NCBI RefSeq assembly: GCF_005116575.1 | Contig: NZ_SWCN01000004.1 | Span: 62,001 to 126,000, forward strand | Length of the DNA stretch: 64,000 nucleotides | Source: Desulforhopalus sp. IMCC35007 | Lineage (GTDB): Bacteria > Desulfobacterota > Desulfobulbia > Desulfobulbales > Desulfocapsaceae | Direction of reading: 5' to 3' | Part shown: in pieces, positions 37,461-47,027 of the stretch | Layout of the letters: the number at the start of each line of letters is the position of its first letter | Numbering within the stretch: the stretch's first letter is position 1 | Translations under genes and position numbers: made by a program | Notes under the pieces: model-generated | Seen by the model: the letters and a program-made list of their open reading frames with translations, nothing else | What the model was told of the DNA's origin: nothing | Databases searched by the model: none

Positions 37461-38321
37461 TTAAAGCTTCTGAAGGGCAATAATTCTGTCCTCAAGTAGA
37501 GGATGGCTTCTGAGAAGTCCCCCCATTCGAGCCTTGGATGGGCCTATTCCAAAGGCCGCAACCTGATCAGGGAGCTGCGAAGGCTGGTGCTGAGCCTGTA
37601 ATCTGCGTAAGGCGCTGATCATTTTTTCTTTACTGCAGAGATATGCTGCACCTTTATCGGCGACAAACTCTCTTCTTCTCGAAAACCACATGACAATAAT
37701 CGAGGCAAAAAATCCCAGAAAAAGTTCCAACACAATAGTCACAGCCATATAACCAAAGAAGCCAAGTCCTTCACCATCCTCATCGCTGAGAAAATTGTTG
37801 AAAACATTGGCGGCAAGACGAGAGAGCAGAATAACAAAAGTGTTAAGAACTCCCTGAATAAGAGCCAGAGTCACCATATCTCCACAGGCAACATGGGTGA
37901 TTTCATGCGCTAACACGGCCTCAACCTCATCTCGTGACATATTGTGCAATAGACCTGAGGATACTGCAACAAGAGCTGCATTTTTCTTCATACCTGTTGC
38001 AAAGGCGTTCATGTCGGACGACTCATATATTGCGACCTCAGGCATTCCAATATCCGCCTCTTTTGCCATTCGTTCAACAGTCCCATAGAGCCATTTTTCG
38101 GTCGGATTGGCAGGATTAACGATAACCTTGGCACCGGTTGATTTTTTAGCGATCCATTTAGAGAGCGCAAGTGAGATAAATGAGCCGCCCATACCGAAGA
38201 CAAGTGCCATCATCAGCAACCCGCTCGTGCTCCTGGAATCGACACCAAAAACACTCATTACAATTCCAAGTAAGACCAGTATCGCCAAGTTTGTGGCTAT
38301 GAATAAGATAATTCGTAACAC
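37461..38321 (-). CDS. htpX: Membrane zinc metalloprotease HtpX
   Basis: HtpX is an M48 inner-membrane protease that degrades misfolded membrane proteins together with FtsH. The 286-residue protein has two N-terminal transmembrane helices (about 4-24 and 33-53), the zinc motif HEITH at 139-143 and a hydrophobic hairpin (about 155-215). A downstream FVADKGAAYL contains the third ligand in the EFVADKGA context. The C-terminal SHPLLEDRIIAL is conserved in the family. It is 141 bases downstream of the carbonic anhydrase gene and ends at a clear terminator. No heat-shock promoter was recognised. Confidence 0.97.
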   Translation of the reverse strand: MLRIILFIATNLAILVLLGIVMSVFGVDSRSTSGLLMMALVFGMGGSFISLALSKWIAKKSTGAKVIVNPANPTEKWLYGTVERMAKEADIGMPEVAIYESSDMNAFATGMKKNAALVAVSSGLLHNMSRDEVEAVLAHEITHVACGDMVTLALIQGVLNTFVILLSRLAANVFNNFLSDEDGEGLGFFGYMAVTIVLELFLGFFASIIVMWFSRRREFVADKGAAYLCSKEKMISALRRLQAQHQPSQLPDQVAAFGIGPSKARMGGLLRSHPLLEDRIIALQKL

Positions 38322-38462
38322 TTTACATCTCCATAATTGTTACCTGAATCAGATCAGGAACTGATTGTTTATTCAAAGAGTTCTCAGTCAAAACAGGAAA
38401 TTTATATCTGCTACACAGGTGAAAGTCAGAAAATTCGACCTCTGAAATACAGCTTCTTACGT

Positions 38463-39059
38463 TTAGAGAAATTCTACTTCACCGGAGAGAAGATCGTAGT
38501 AAGCGGGAACTATTTTCACCGCTCCACTCTGCACAAGTTCCGCTATAATCGGCTCAGAATCGGCAATTTTTACTGCAATCTGTTTTGCCAACTCTTTGGA
38601 TGCATTGTTAATAAGATCTCCCTCCATCTCCTTTACATTTTTGATAGCAGTTTGGATAGCCGGACCGAGGGTGGCAATGTGTCCTTCAAGGGCGCCACCG
38701 CTTGCTACAGCAGCAACGGCTCCACAGTTCCTGTGTCCCATGACAATAACCAAAGGGGTGTGCAGATGTTTGACCGCATACTCTATTGACCCAAGGGTGT
38801 GATCTCCGATCACATTGCCCGCAACCCGTACAACGAAAAGGTCGCCGAGGCCCTGGTCAAATATGTCGACAGGTGGGACTCGGGAGTCAGCACAGGTGAG
38901 GATCGTCGCTATCGGCTCCTGGCCTGAGACGAGACTCTGACGGCTCTCTTCACAGTGATTCGGGTGTTCGAGATTTCCAGAAATAAAGCGCTTGTTGCCG
39001 TCTTTAAGGGTCTGCAGTACTTCTTCAGCCGTGCGGCGTCCTGATAGTTCTTGTGTCAT
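38463..39059 (-). CDS. Beta-class carbonic anhydrase
   Basis: This zinc enzyme interconverts CO2 and bicarbonate. The 198-residue protein has all ligands and catalytic residues of the beta class: C56 and the D58-R60 dyad in CADSR, and H109 and C112 in HRNCG. The FVVRVAGN strand and the ELVQSGAVKIVPAYYDLLSGEVEFL C terminus are also typical. No signal peptide is present, so it is cytoplasmic. In an anaerobe it could supply bicarbonate for carboxylations. The ATG at 39059 is followed by a complete N-terminal helix. It is followed by htpX on the same strand. The long upstream region may hold its promoter. Confidence 0.95.
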   Translation of the reverse strand: MTQELSGRRTAEEVLQTLKDGNKRFISGNLEHPNHCEESRQSLVSGQEPIATILTCADSRVPPVDIFDQGLGDLFVVRVAGNVIGDHTLGSIEYAVKHLHTPLVIVMGHRNCGAVAAVASGGALEGHIATLGPAIQTAIKNVKEMEGDLINNASKELAKQIAVKIADSEPIIAELVQSGAVKIVPAYYDLLSGEVEFL

Positions 39060-39806
39060 TTTTTCCTCTGTAATAATTTGTATAATTAACTGTTAAACCG
39101 CAGTCATTCATATCCATTTTCATGCAGGGCAATTTCTGGTCGACCAGATCGCGGCGCACCTTATTGATTACGAATTTTGACGGTGTTTGATCTTTTCATA
39201 TAAGACTGAAGCTAACAACTCCTCATTTAACGCCACGTAGCAATCTAATACAAGACAAGAAATAGTATAATTAGATAAATATGAAGCTACAGTTTTATTA
39301 AAACGAACCATCACTAACAATATGAGTCAAAACAAACGGTACCTTAACTATTTGTGATGTAACTATAAAAATAGCTGTGTAGGTGAGCAGTCTCAAAAAT
39401 ATGGGCACATTCACATCGAACACTTTGAAAAAACATCAAATGTCACTGTTGGTCCAGTCCGCGTCTGAACCTATGGGTCACAAACCCTGAATTGCGACCC
39501 TGGTAACCTGCTTTTTTATCCATCTGTTTTTCAGTTCAGCAAATGAAATCTTTACGCCTGATTAGGGTAAAAGCGTTACCCCCAACAGCAATGCGCTTCT
39601 GTCTACCTGGTAACAAATTCCCCATTGCTCAATCTCTTCACTTTTTTCGTAAATCTAAAAAGACATATCCCGTTTTTCCTCTATTTACTTAATTACGTTT
39701 TATTTCAAAGATAGAGATTGTTTCCTCGGTTATAATATTGAAAATGTACCGGGAAAAAATAATTAACGACCATTCAAGACGCTTTACGCCGCTTAAAGGA
39801 TAAAAA
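39060..39806. other. 747-base intergenic region between divergent genes
   Basis: This AT-rich region lies between the carbonic anhydrase (-) and D-amino acid transaminase (+) genes, with no ORF I can support. It holds a perfect 6-bp hairpin GGGTAA/TTACCC (39565-39570 with 39576-39581). A TATAAT lies at about 39731-39736, 71 bases before the transaminase ATG, with no clear -35 at the correct spacing. Room exists for a small RNA, but no known family was recognised. Confidence 0.4.
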
Positions 39807-40661
39807 ATGAATCGTATCGTATATGTCAACGGGGAGTACCTGCCCGAAGAAAATGCCAAAATTTCAGTCTTTGACAGAGGTTTTTTATTTGCAGATGGAG
39901 TCTATGAGGTTGCAGCAATCCTGCAAGGTCAACTGATCGACAATGAGCAGCATATGAACCGCCTGCGTCGCTCCCTTAAAGAATTGAACATGCCATCACC
40001 GGCGGACGACGCGACCATTGAAGCGATACAAAAAGAGCTTATCCGCATCAACCACGTCGATGAGGGTGTTGTCTATCTTCAGGTTACCAGGGGAGCCGCT
40101 GACCGAGATTTTGCCTTCCCAGAAAACAGCGCCCCCTCACTGGTGCTCTTTACCCAAGCAAAAGATATAATCAACCTCCCGGCGGCCAGAACAGGCATTA
40201 CAATAGTTACCACCGAGGATATCCGCTGGGGAAGACGGGACATTAAAACTGTTGCTCTCCTGGCGGCAAGTATGGCTAAAATGTTTGCCATAAGGAGCGG
40301 CGCTGATGATGCCTGGCTGGTAGATCGAAATGGATATATCACCGAAGGCTGTTCTTCTAATGCCTATATTGTCACTCAAGATGGTACCATCATCACCCGC
40401 CAGCTCAGCAATGAGATTCTCCACGGCATTACCCGTAATGCTGTATTGCAACTCGCAGATAAAGAAGGTTTACGATTCGTCGAACAGCCCTTTACTGTGG
40501 AAGACGCTTGTCAGGCACAAGAGGCCTTCGTTACCGCTGCAGGAATTTTTGTGTTGCCAGTCATAACGATCAACAACAAAGTCCTGGGCAATGGTACGCC
40601 TGGCCCCATAAGTACCAGACTCAGAAGTATTTACATTGATATGGCTCTAAAGCAGGTATGA
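39807..40661 (+). CDS. dat: D-amino acid aminotransferase (class IV)
   Basis: This PLP enzyme transfers amino groups between D-amino acids and 2-oxo acids, typically linking D-alanine and D-glutamate. The 284-residue protein matches Bacillus DAAT in layout: VYVNGEYLPEENAKISVFDRGFLFADGVYE at the N terminus, PLP Lys147 in RRDIKTVALL, and ITEGCSSNAYIV in the cofactor loop. The DRGFLFADGVYE motif separates it from the branched-chain IlvE type, although the fold family is hard to split by eye. The ATG at 39807 follows AAAGGATAAAAA. It is convergent with the aminotransferase of the opposite operon, with 19 bases between them. Confidence 0.88.
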   Translation: MNRIVYVNGEYLPEENAKISVFDRGFLFADGVYEVAAILQGQLIDNEQHMNRLRRSLKELNMPSPADDATIEAIQKELIRINHVDEGVVYLQVTRGAADRDFAFPENSAPSLVLFTQAKDIINLPAARTGITIVTTEDIRWGRRDIKTVALLAASMAKMFAIRSGADDAWLVDRNGYITEGCSSNAYIVTQDGTIITRQLSNEILHGITRNAVLQLADKEGLRFVEQPFTVEDACQAQEAFVTAAGIFVLPVITINNKVLGNGTPGPISTRLRSIYIDMALKQV

Positions 40662-40680
40662 CAGTTGTAGAAAATAATTC

Positions 40681-41874
40681 TTATATAGTTTTCTCCAGCC
40701 ACTGCTCAATACGATCAAAGGCCTCGTCAATAACCTCTAATTCACCGCCAAAGGATATACGAAGGTGTCCCTCGCCACCTTCGCCGAAGGCTCCGCCCGG
40801 AATGGTGATAACCTTTGCCTCTTCCAGTAGACGGATGGCTATTTCATGGGAATCTGCATCTGAAAAAAGGTATTTGGCCATGACATAAAAAGCCCCTTTG
40901 GGGGCCACATAGGAAAAGTATCTATTGAGTTTATCCAGCCTGGCACAACAACGTTTTTTTCGCGCCAAGAGCTTCTCCCGCATTTCAGCAACACAACTCT
41001 GGTCACCATCAAGGGCGGCAAGGGCGGCAAACTGGGATGGTGTCGGTGCACATATAGCTGTAGCATCATGCACTTTCATGATCTGTGCCATCCACCCTTG
41101 CGCTGCAGCTACCCAGCCAACCCTCCAGCCGGTAAGGGCATACTTTTTAGATAAGGAATAAATCGAGATCACATTCCGACGAAATTCTTCAACGCTCAGA
41201 GGACTAAACGGCATGCCACCTTCATAGACAATGTAATCGTACGCCTCATCGGTAATAACAACGAAATCATGGGAAACAGCAAGTTTGCAGAGGGCAATGG
41301 TTTCCTCATCAGAAAAAACCGTTCCTGTTGGATTGCCTGGATTGCAGAGCATAATCGCCCTTGTTTTTGGAGTTACAGCACCCCTTATTGCTTCAAGGTC
41401 CAGTCCCCAGTTTTCTGTGAGCGGAACAAATATCGGAATGCCGCCAGCCAGCTGAACCTGCTCAATATACGAGGCATAGGTGGGAGTTGGTAAAATCACC
41501 TCATCGCCCTCATCAACAACAGTCAAGACAGTTGCCAGCAGGGCTTCCATACCACCCACGGTCACACATATTTCACTGTCCGGGTCAACTGTTATCCTTT
41601 TTTCATCAAGCAAATACCGTGCAATCCTGTTTCTGAGGGCTGGCATCCCTGTTTGCAGAGAATATTTTCCACTGCTGGGATCTTCCACCAGCACTGTCCG
41701 CACTGCCTCTATGATATGAGGTGGGGTTACAAATGAAGGCACCCCCTGGCCAAGAGAAACACACCCACCGATTCTTGCGGCAATAATAGCCATCTCTTTG
41801 GTCGCCGAATTGGAGATATTCCGTACTCTATGACTCGCACGGAACGATTGCCGGGAAGTTGCGGTAACGTCCAT
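40681..41874 (-). CDS. Class I PLP aminotransferase
   Basis: The 397-residue fold-type I aminotransferase has VSLGQGVPSF, the NPGNPTGTV substrate/PLP loop and ITDEAYDYIVY. The PLP lysine lies in SLSKKYALTGWRVGW, and the C-terminal carboxylate-binding Arg in GHLRISFGG. It resembles bacterial aspartate/aromatic and MalY-like aminotransferases; the exact amino acid is not deducible. It is the last gene of the operon headed by the amino acid ABC transporter and starts 9 bases after the FAD oxidase. Context suggests it deaminates the imported amino acid to a 2-oxo acid, which the neighbouring enzyme may interconvert with the 2-hydroxy acid. That is inference. Confidence 0.9.
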   Translation of the reverse strand: MDVTATSRQSFRASHRVRNISNSATKEMAIIAARIGGCVSLGQGVPSFVTPPHIIEAVRTVLVEDPSSGKYSLQTGMPALRNRIARYLLDEKRITVDPDSEICVTVGGMEALLATVLTVVDEGDEVILPTPTYASYIEQVQLAGGIPIFVPLTENWGLDLEAIRGAVTPKTRAIMLCNPGNPTGTVFSDEETIALCKLAVSHDFVVITDEAYDYIVYEGGMPFSPLSVEEFRRNVISIYSLSKKYALTGWRVGWVAAAQGWMAQIMKVHDATAICAPTPSQFAALAALDGDQSCVAEMREKLLARKKRCCARLDKLNRYFSYVAPKGAFYVMAKYLFSDADSHEIAIRLLEEAKVITIPGGAFGEGGEGHLRISFGGELEVIDEAFDRIEQWLEKTI

Positions 41875-41883
41875 AATGATGCC

Positions 41884-43275
41884 TCAAAAATTCTTGAAAA
41901 TCTTCCCAGGGTTCAGAACCATGTTGGGATCAAAGAGCTTTTTAATACCTTTTTGCAGGGTAATACTCTCTTCAGTCAGTTCCATTGGCAGATACTCCGC
42001 CTTGGCAATGCCAATTCCATGTTCACCTGAAATCGTGCCCTGCAGTTGCAAAGTTAATTCCAGTAACGCCCTGGTTCCTTCATGGGCAAGTTCTACATTT
42101 TCAGTGTCCTGGGTGGTAATATTAAGATGAATATTACCATCACCTGCATGACCAAAGGCAAAAACCTCAATACCATATTTCTTTTCATAATACGGCAATG
42201 CGTCAACAAGTTCAGCTATGGCCGTAAGAGGTACAACGATATCTTCAGGAATATAGAGCCCCGCATAATCGTGAATCCGCAGGCTCACCTGACGACGAAC
42301 AGCCCAAATCTCACTCCGCTCTTTTTCACTTTCAGCCCTGATGAGTTCAATGGCACCAAGGTCAGTTACCAGCGAGCAGATCGCCTCCATCTCCTCTTTA
42401 ATCTGGTTTTTTGGCCCGTCTATTTCGATGATCAGGATGGAAGGTTTTTCTCCTGGCAAAGAAAAAGGGAGTAATTCCCCAATAAGAGAAAGGCACTTAT
42501 GGTCAAGAAATTCAATGGCACTGGGGAGGTGTCCGTTGCCCATAATTGTCGCCACACAGTTCATGGCAGCAACCATGTCATTAAAGACGCACATGATCCC
42601 GGTGGTGGCAGCCGGTTTAGGCAAGAGCTTAAGGGTAAGTGAAGTAATGACCCCAAGAGTTCCCTCACTGCCAACAATTAAATTGCTGAGATCGTAACCG
42701 ACAACCCCCTTTCTGGTCTGCACTCCGGTGCGAATAAGCTGACCGCTCGGCAATACTGCCTCAAGACCTAAAATATAGTCACGTGTCGTTCCATACTTAA
42801 CACATGCCGGACCGCCTGCATCGGTTGCTGCATTACCACCAATGGTGCTCAGGTCCATACCGGCAGGGTCAGGGGGATAAAACAGTCCTTTAGCGGCTGC
42901 CGCATCACGGACCTGCTGACTAATTACTCCCGGCTCTACTTTCATGATAAAATTTTTGCTATCAATCAGGGTAATTCGGTTAAGTCCAACAGTTGATAAC
43001 ACCACTCCACCATTTGATGGAAGGCAGGCTCCGGCAAGTCCTGAACCGCCACCCCGGGGGGTAACCGGAAAATGATATCTGTTTGCCAGTTCCATCAACA
43101 CCTGGATATCAGAGACGCTTTTTGCCACGACAACGAGCTCAGGAGTGAAACTGAGGGTAGAAGCATCGCCTGAATACTCGCTGAGGGCCTCGGGGGAGCT
43201 GATCACAGAATCAGCACCAAGCCTCTCAGATATAACGTTTTTTATTTCATTGGTAACAGGAGAATATTGACGCAT
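41884..43275 (-). CDS. FAD-linked 2-hydroxyacid dehydrogenase (GlcD/D-lactate dehydrogenase family)
   Basis: The 463-residue flavoprotein has an N-terminal FAD-binding PCMH domain (VTPRGGGSGLAGACLPSNGGVVLS about 70-95; PPDPAGMDLSTIGGNAATDAGG) and a C-terminal FAD-oxidase domain with HAGDGNIHLN and the EHGIGIAKAEYL end. Family members oxidise glycolate, D-lactate or other D-2-hydroxy acids and pass electrons to iron-sulfur or ETF partners. No GlcE/GlcF or cysteine-rich partner is adjacent. The open frame reaches 43389, but the ATG at 43275 starts the domain correctly and avoids overlapping the permease. It sits between the transporter and an aminotransferase, suggesting amino-acid-derived hydroxy acid metabolism. 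Confidence 0.9.
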   Translation of the reverse strand: MRQYSPVTNEIKNVISERLGADSVISSPEALSEYSGDASTLSFTPELVVVAKSVSDIQVLMELANRYHFPVTPRGGGSGLAGACLPSNGGVVLSTVGLNRITLIDSKNFIMKVEPGVISQQVRDAAAAKGLFYPPDPAGMDLSTIGGNAATDAGGPACVKYGTTRDYILGLEAVLPSGQLIRTGVQTRKGVVGYDLSNLIVGSEGTLGVITSLTLKLLPKPAATTGIMCVFNDMVAAMNCVATIMGNGHLPSAIEFLDHKCLSLIGELLPFSLPGEKPSILIIEIDGPKNQIKEEMEAICSLVTDLGAIELIRAESEKERSEIWAVRRQVSLRIHDYAGLYIPEDIVVPLTAIAELVDALPYYEKKYGIEVFAFGHAGDGNIHLNITTQDTENVELAHEGTRALLELTLQLQGTISGEHGIGIAKAEYLPMELTEESITLQKGIKKLFDPNMVLNPGKIFKNF

Positions 43276-43309
43276 AGAAGTAACCGTAAAATTGATACAC
43301 AAAGTGCTC

Positions 43310-43975
43310 TTAACTACGGCCAAAACCTGGCACATAGAGGCGCTGTTCAATTTTTTTAAGGATAAAAATTGCCACAGTAACCAGAGCAAGATAGTAGAGT
43401 CCGATAATGGTGAAAACTTCGGTGAAACGAAAGTACTCGGTTGCGATGGTCTTACCTTCTCCGGTCAACTCGATACAGGTAACAATAAAAGCCAGTGAGG
43501 AGTACTTGATAAGGTAGATGATTTCATTTCCGCAACCATGGATCGCCCTACGTACCGCCTGGGGTACGATGATCCAGAAGATCGCCTGAAAGGTTGTAAA
43601 ACCAAGTGCCTGGGCTCCCAGGTACTGTCCTCTCTTTATCGACAGCAGTGCTCCGCGTATATATTCGGATTGATACGCACCACTGCACAGGGTAAAGCCG
43701 ACGACGGCAGCAACATATGGAGACAGGTAGATACCCAGATTGGGCAGACCAAAATAGAGAATGAATAATTGAACAACCAGTGGTGTTCCCCTGAATATCG
43801 CTGCATAGGTGTCCCCTACTTTTCGTATAACCGGATTCCCGAAAGTACGTGTGGCTCCGGCCAGAACGCCGATCAGAACACCACCAATTACAGATGGTAT
43901 GATGAGGGCGATGGACATCATCAGTCCCCGGTTCAGACTGGTTATCAGCTCCTGATAAAAGGGAGATAGTTCCAC
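43310..43975 (-). CDS. Polar amino acid ABC transporter permease
   Basis: This 221-residue HisM/GlnP-type inner-membrane permease has about five transmembrane helices. Its EAA-like loop signature is YLGAQALGFTTFQAIFWIIVPQA, which docks on the ATPase. IFRGTPLVVQLFILYFG is the conserved segment of this family. It begins with GTG at 43975, two bases after the ATPase stop. It probably pairs with the second permease at 44742 to form a heterodimeric channel. Confidence 0.94.
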   Translation of the reverse strand: MELSPFYQELITSLNRGLMMSIALIIPSVIGGVLIGVLAGATRTFGNPVIRKVGDTYAAIFRGTPLVVQLFILYFGLPNLGIYLSPYVAAVVGFTLCSGAYQSEYIRGALLSIKRGQYLGAQALGFTTFQAIFWIIVPQAVRRAIHGCGNEIIYLIKYSSLAFIVTCIELTGEGKTIATEYFRFTEVFTIIGLYYLALVTVAIFILKKIEQRLYVPGFGRS

Positions 43976-43977
43976 TG

Positions 43978-44742
43978 CTAAGCCTCCACCTCGGATAATT
44001 CGTTGAGACGGTCACAGAACCCTTGAGTCTTACTGCTGTTGCCGCTGGTTAAAAGCAGAGACGGCGGCCCCTGTTCAACAATATTACCCTGTTCCATGAA
44101 AAGGATTTCATCGGCAAGACCTGATATCAGACTGATTTGATGAGTGGCCATGACCATGGTCATTCCCTTATGGGCAAGGGCTTTGATGACCGCGATTACC
44201 TCTCCTATCAACTCAGGATCAAGAGCAGATGTTGGTTCATCAAGCATTAATATCTTTGGATCCATAGCCAGCGCCCTGGCAATTGCAACACGCTGTTTCT
44301 GTCCACCTGAAAGTTGCGCCGGATAGAGGTCTTCCTTATCTCCCAATCCTACCTGCTCAAGTTCCACTCGTGCTCTTTGCTCGGCATCCTTCTTCGATAT
44401 TTTTTTTACCTTGCGAAGAGCAATGGTGATATTACCAAGGGCCGTCAGGTGGTCAAACAGATTGAAATCCTGAAAAATCATGCCGACTCTCTGCCGTAAA
44501 CTATACAGATCCTGCTTGCTGGAAAAATCGATCTGCTCGTTTTCCAACTCAATATCACCGGAATCGGGAACAACAAGACAGTTGATACACTGGAGCAAGG
44601 TACTTTTTCCGCCTCCAGAAGGACCGATCAACACCTTTATCTCCCCTTTGACAAGATCAAAACTCACGCCGTTGAGAATGGTGTTGTCGCCAAAAGACTT
44701 GGTAATATTATTGACCCTTAAAATCGGGGAGCTATCGTTCAT
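43978..44742 (-). CDS. Polar amino acid ABC transporter ATP-binding protein (GlnQ-like)
   Basis: The 254-residue ATPase has Walker A GPSGGGKST, Q-loop FQDFNLFDHL, signature LSGGQKQRVAIARAL, Walker B ILMLDEPTSALD and the switch His in MATHQ. These features and the length fit the polar amino acid uptake ATPases (HisP/GlnQ). Its ATG overlaps the stop of the upstream permease (TAATG) and the downstream permease starts two bases after its stop, so the three are tightly coupled. Confidence 0.96.
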   Translation of the reverse strand: MNDSSPILRVNNITKSFGDNTILNGVSFDLVKGEIKVLIGPSGGGKSTLLQCINCLVVPDSGDIELENEQIDFSSKQDLYSLRQRVGMIFQDFNLFDHLTALGNITIALRKVKKISKKDAEQRARVELEQVGLGDKEDLYPAQLSGGQKQRVAIARALAMDPKILMLDEPTSALDPELIGEVIAVIKALAHKGMTMVMATHQISLISGLADEILFMEQGNIVEQGPPSLLLTSGNSSKTQGFCDRLNELSEVEA

Positions 44743-45422
44743 TAATTGGACCCATGATGAGTGTATCCGGGGATACGGAGAGATTGTTCGAGTTTTCTGA
44801 GGGCAATGACACCAGCCCAGGTAAGCAGAAAGTAAATGATACCCGCAGCAATGTAGAGCGACAGGTGTTGGTAGGTACGGGAAGCGACAAACTGGGTTCT
44901 GGCCATAATTTCAGGCGCCCCAATGACAAAAGCCAGGGCAGAATCCTTGAGAATGATTGAATATTCATTAGACCATGCAGGAATTGACATTCTGAGAATC
45001 TGGGGAAGGATGATATTTCGTATAGCCTGACTATTACTCATGCCCAGAGCACTTGCGGCCTTGAACTGCCCCTGGGGAAGTGACAGAATGGCTCCACGGA
45101 AAATATTGGCCTGATAGGCCCCGGTGGTCATACCCAGGACGATAGTGACCGAGGTAAATGCACTGAAATTGAGTTCCAGGAAATTAAAAAGACCAAAATA
45201 GAATAAAAAGAGCAGAACAACAACCGGTACTCCCCTGAAGATCCATATATAGATGGTAATCGAATATTGTATACATTTATTGCCAAAGACCAGACCAACC
45301 GCCATACAAACGCCAATAACAAGGCCGAGGAGCATGGCGGAAACCACAATGCCTGCGGTGATAAATGATCCCTGGAGCAGATATGGCAGAGAATCAATAA
45401 CTGTAGATAAAGCGATTGGCAT
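44742..45422 (-). CDS. Polar amino acid ABC transporter permease
   Basis: This 226-residue permease of the His/Glu/Gln/Arg group has about five membrane spans. IWIFRGVPVVVLLFLFYFG and the ATPase-docking loop FKAASALGMSNSQAIRNIILPQI are clear. It is the first of the three coupled membrane/ATPase genes, and overlaps the ATPase gene by one base. It is separated from the binding-protein gene by 206 bases containing an 11-bp hairpin. Confidence 0.94.
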   Translation of the reverse strand: MPIALSTVIDSLPYLLQGSFITAGIVVSAMLLGLVIGVCMAVGLVFGNKCIQYSITIYIWIFRGVPVVVLLFLFYFGLFNFLELNFSAFTSVTIVLGMTTGAYQANIFRGAILSLPQGQFKAASALGMSNSQAIRNIILPQILRMSIPAWSNEYSIILKDSALAFVIGAPEIMARTQFVASRTYQHLSLYIAAGIIYFLLTWAGVIALRKLEQSLRIPGYTHHGSN

Positions 45423-45528
45423 GAAATAACCTGTTAAAAGGAAACAAAAAAGATATGGTGTTTGTGTTGGAATGGCCCGATTATAACAGGTTATACCCAG
45501 ATGTAACGGATACCTTCGTTCAGTGACA

Positions 45529-45555
45529 GGTTGAGAGAAAGATGTTCTCTCAACC
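45529..45555 (-). promoter_or_regulatory. Intercistronic hairpin between binding-protein and permease genes
   Basis: The arms 45529-45539 and 45545-45555 are perfectly complementary over 11 bases around a 5-base loop. The T-run is on the + strand side, so on the transcribed minus strand it is a stem preceded by A-tracts. This suits a 3' mRNA-stabilising or partial-attenuation structure, as after other periplasmic binding-protein genes. Confidence 0.6.
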
Positions 45556-45628
45556 TTTTTTTATTTTACTATTACAAGCAACAACACTGATGCTCCCCTT
45601 CCTCAAGGTGCATCAGTTTCTGAATCAG

Positions 45629-46384
45629 TTATTTATCCAATTCATACTTTTTAATCAATTCATTCCAATCAGGAGACGCCATAAGTTTTGCAAGTGCATT
45701 ATTCACTTTTTCAAGCAGCTCTTTATCATCCTTACGCACAGCATAACCGAACTCTTCGTCATGCATACCAAAGGTGCCTACGATCTGGACGTCTTTTTTA
45801 GAAACAGCATCCTTTGCCGGTGCATCATCCATTGCTGCTGCATCAATTCTGCCATTAAGCACGTCTTCAACTGCCAGTGGGGAAGAACTGTAATAGCGAA
45901 GCTCAAAATCCCAGCCTTTTGCAGCAGCCTCGGCTTTCAACCATTTAGCCTCAGAAGTACCCTGCTGAACTCCAATCGCTTTTTTACCCTTTAAAAGTTC
46001 ATCGATTGTGAGAGCAGAATCTTTCTTGGTAACCATTACCTGCTTAATAACCCAATAAGGATTTGAGAAATCAACTTTCATTGCCCGTTCCGGGGTAATA
46101 CTCATCCCGGAAGCAATAATATCTATTTTTTTGGTGAGCAGACTGGTAATAATACCATCCCACTCAATGGGTTGATGGCTGACCTCAGCACCTATCTCTT
46201 TTGCTATCCAATTCATGGCCTCGACATCAAAACCACTTGGTTCACCGGTTTTGTCAATATAGGCAAATGGGGGAAAGTTCGCATCAATCCCATTAACCAG
46301 CTTGTCTGCAGCCAGGGCTTGACTTGCGAAAACCAAGGTCAATAGACTCATTAAAAGCACCACATTTTTTCTCAACATTCTCAA
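45629..46384 (-). CDS. Polar amino acid ABC transporter substrate-binding protein
   Basis: The 251-residue periplasmic binding protein (family 3) has a signal peptide of about 25 residues (hydrophobic VVLLMSLLTLVFASQALA, cut near ALAAD). The N-lobe shows NGIDANFPPFAYIDKTGEPSGFDVE, which contains the ligand-contact region. Further typical segments are IIASGMSITPERAMKVDFSNPYW and the hinge GVQQGTSE. It delivers ligand to the downstream permeases. The specificity (His, Arg, Gln or an acidic amino acid) cannot be fixed by eye. It is expressed first in the operon. The ATG at 46384 follows AAAGGAGT. Confidence 0.95.
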   Translation of the reverse strand: MRMLRKNVVLLMSLLTLVFASQALAADKLVNGIDANFPPFAYIDKTGEPSGFDVEAMNWIAKEIGAEVSHQPIEWDGIITSLLTKKIDIIASGMSITPERAMKVDFSNPYWVIKQVMVTKKDSALTIDELLKGKKAIGVQQGTSEAKWLKAEAAAKGWDFELRYYSSSPLAVEDVLNGRIDAAAMDDAPAKDAVSKKDVQIVGTFGMHDEEFGYAVRKDDKELLEKVNNALAKLMASPDWNELIKKYELDK

Positions 46385-47027
46385 ACTCCTTTTGTTAATA
46401 ATAGTGATAAATAACCACAGAAATCCATTCTGTACTGTTTATAACCGTAACAATTTTTTTTACAATATTTACTTTTTTAAAACTTGGGTAAGTTCCTGAG
46501 AACTCAAGTCCAGCCAGATTCTCTTTACATAATTGGTTTATTGAGAAGGTTTGGTAATTTTTACAAAAACCTTTACTTCACCCCAAATACGGAGCGGCAC
46601 CAGAGATGATCACCCAGAGGTTTTAGTCTCCACAAAGTCAAAATATGAACGCGCCAAGAAGAAAATCCACAGGAAATGGCATAGCTGTTTGTCTGGCTGT
46701 AACCGGCTATTATTTATGGGGGGTAACAAACAACTCGATAGTGCCAGCTTTACCATGTAAAGCCTGCCTCCTGTTAGCGGCGAGGGGATAATTTGCTGAT
46801 GGAGTGGTATGCGTTTGTTTTTTAGATAATCCTGCAATCCTTTTTAATGAGAACGTATCCAATTGATCCTGAAATGCTGCCCTTATAAAAAAGCTGTCAG
46901 GCTGCAAAGATATGTGCTGCTCCTCCCAAAAATTCCTGTAACCCGTATCCCTATACCATTTTAGCTTCCCGTACAGCAACCGTTTACTACCATAACGACC
47001 CAAAGGCACTTAAGTCGTGCTAGATCC
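46385..47027. other. Intergenic region upstream of the amino acid operon and the thi operon
   Basis: This is 640 bases between divergent operons. On the minus strand an imperfect hairpin (46500-46509 with 46482-46495, containing a 4-base bulge) followed by TTTTAAAAAAG may be a leader terminator for the amino acid operon. The short frame at 46710-47009 (-) has no recognisable domain or ribosome site. No further feature is supported. Confidence 0.4.
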
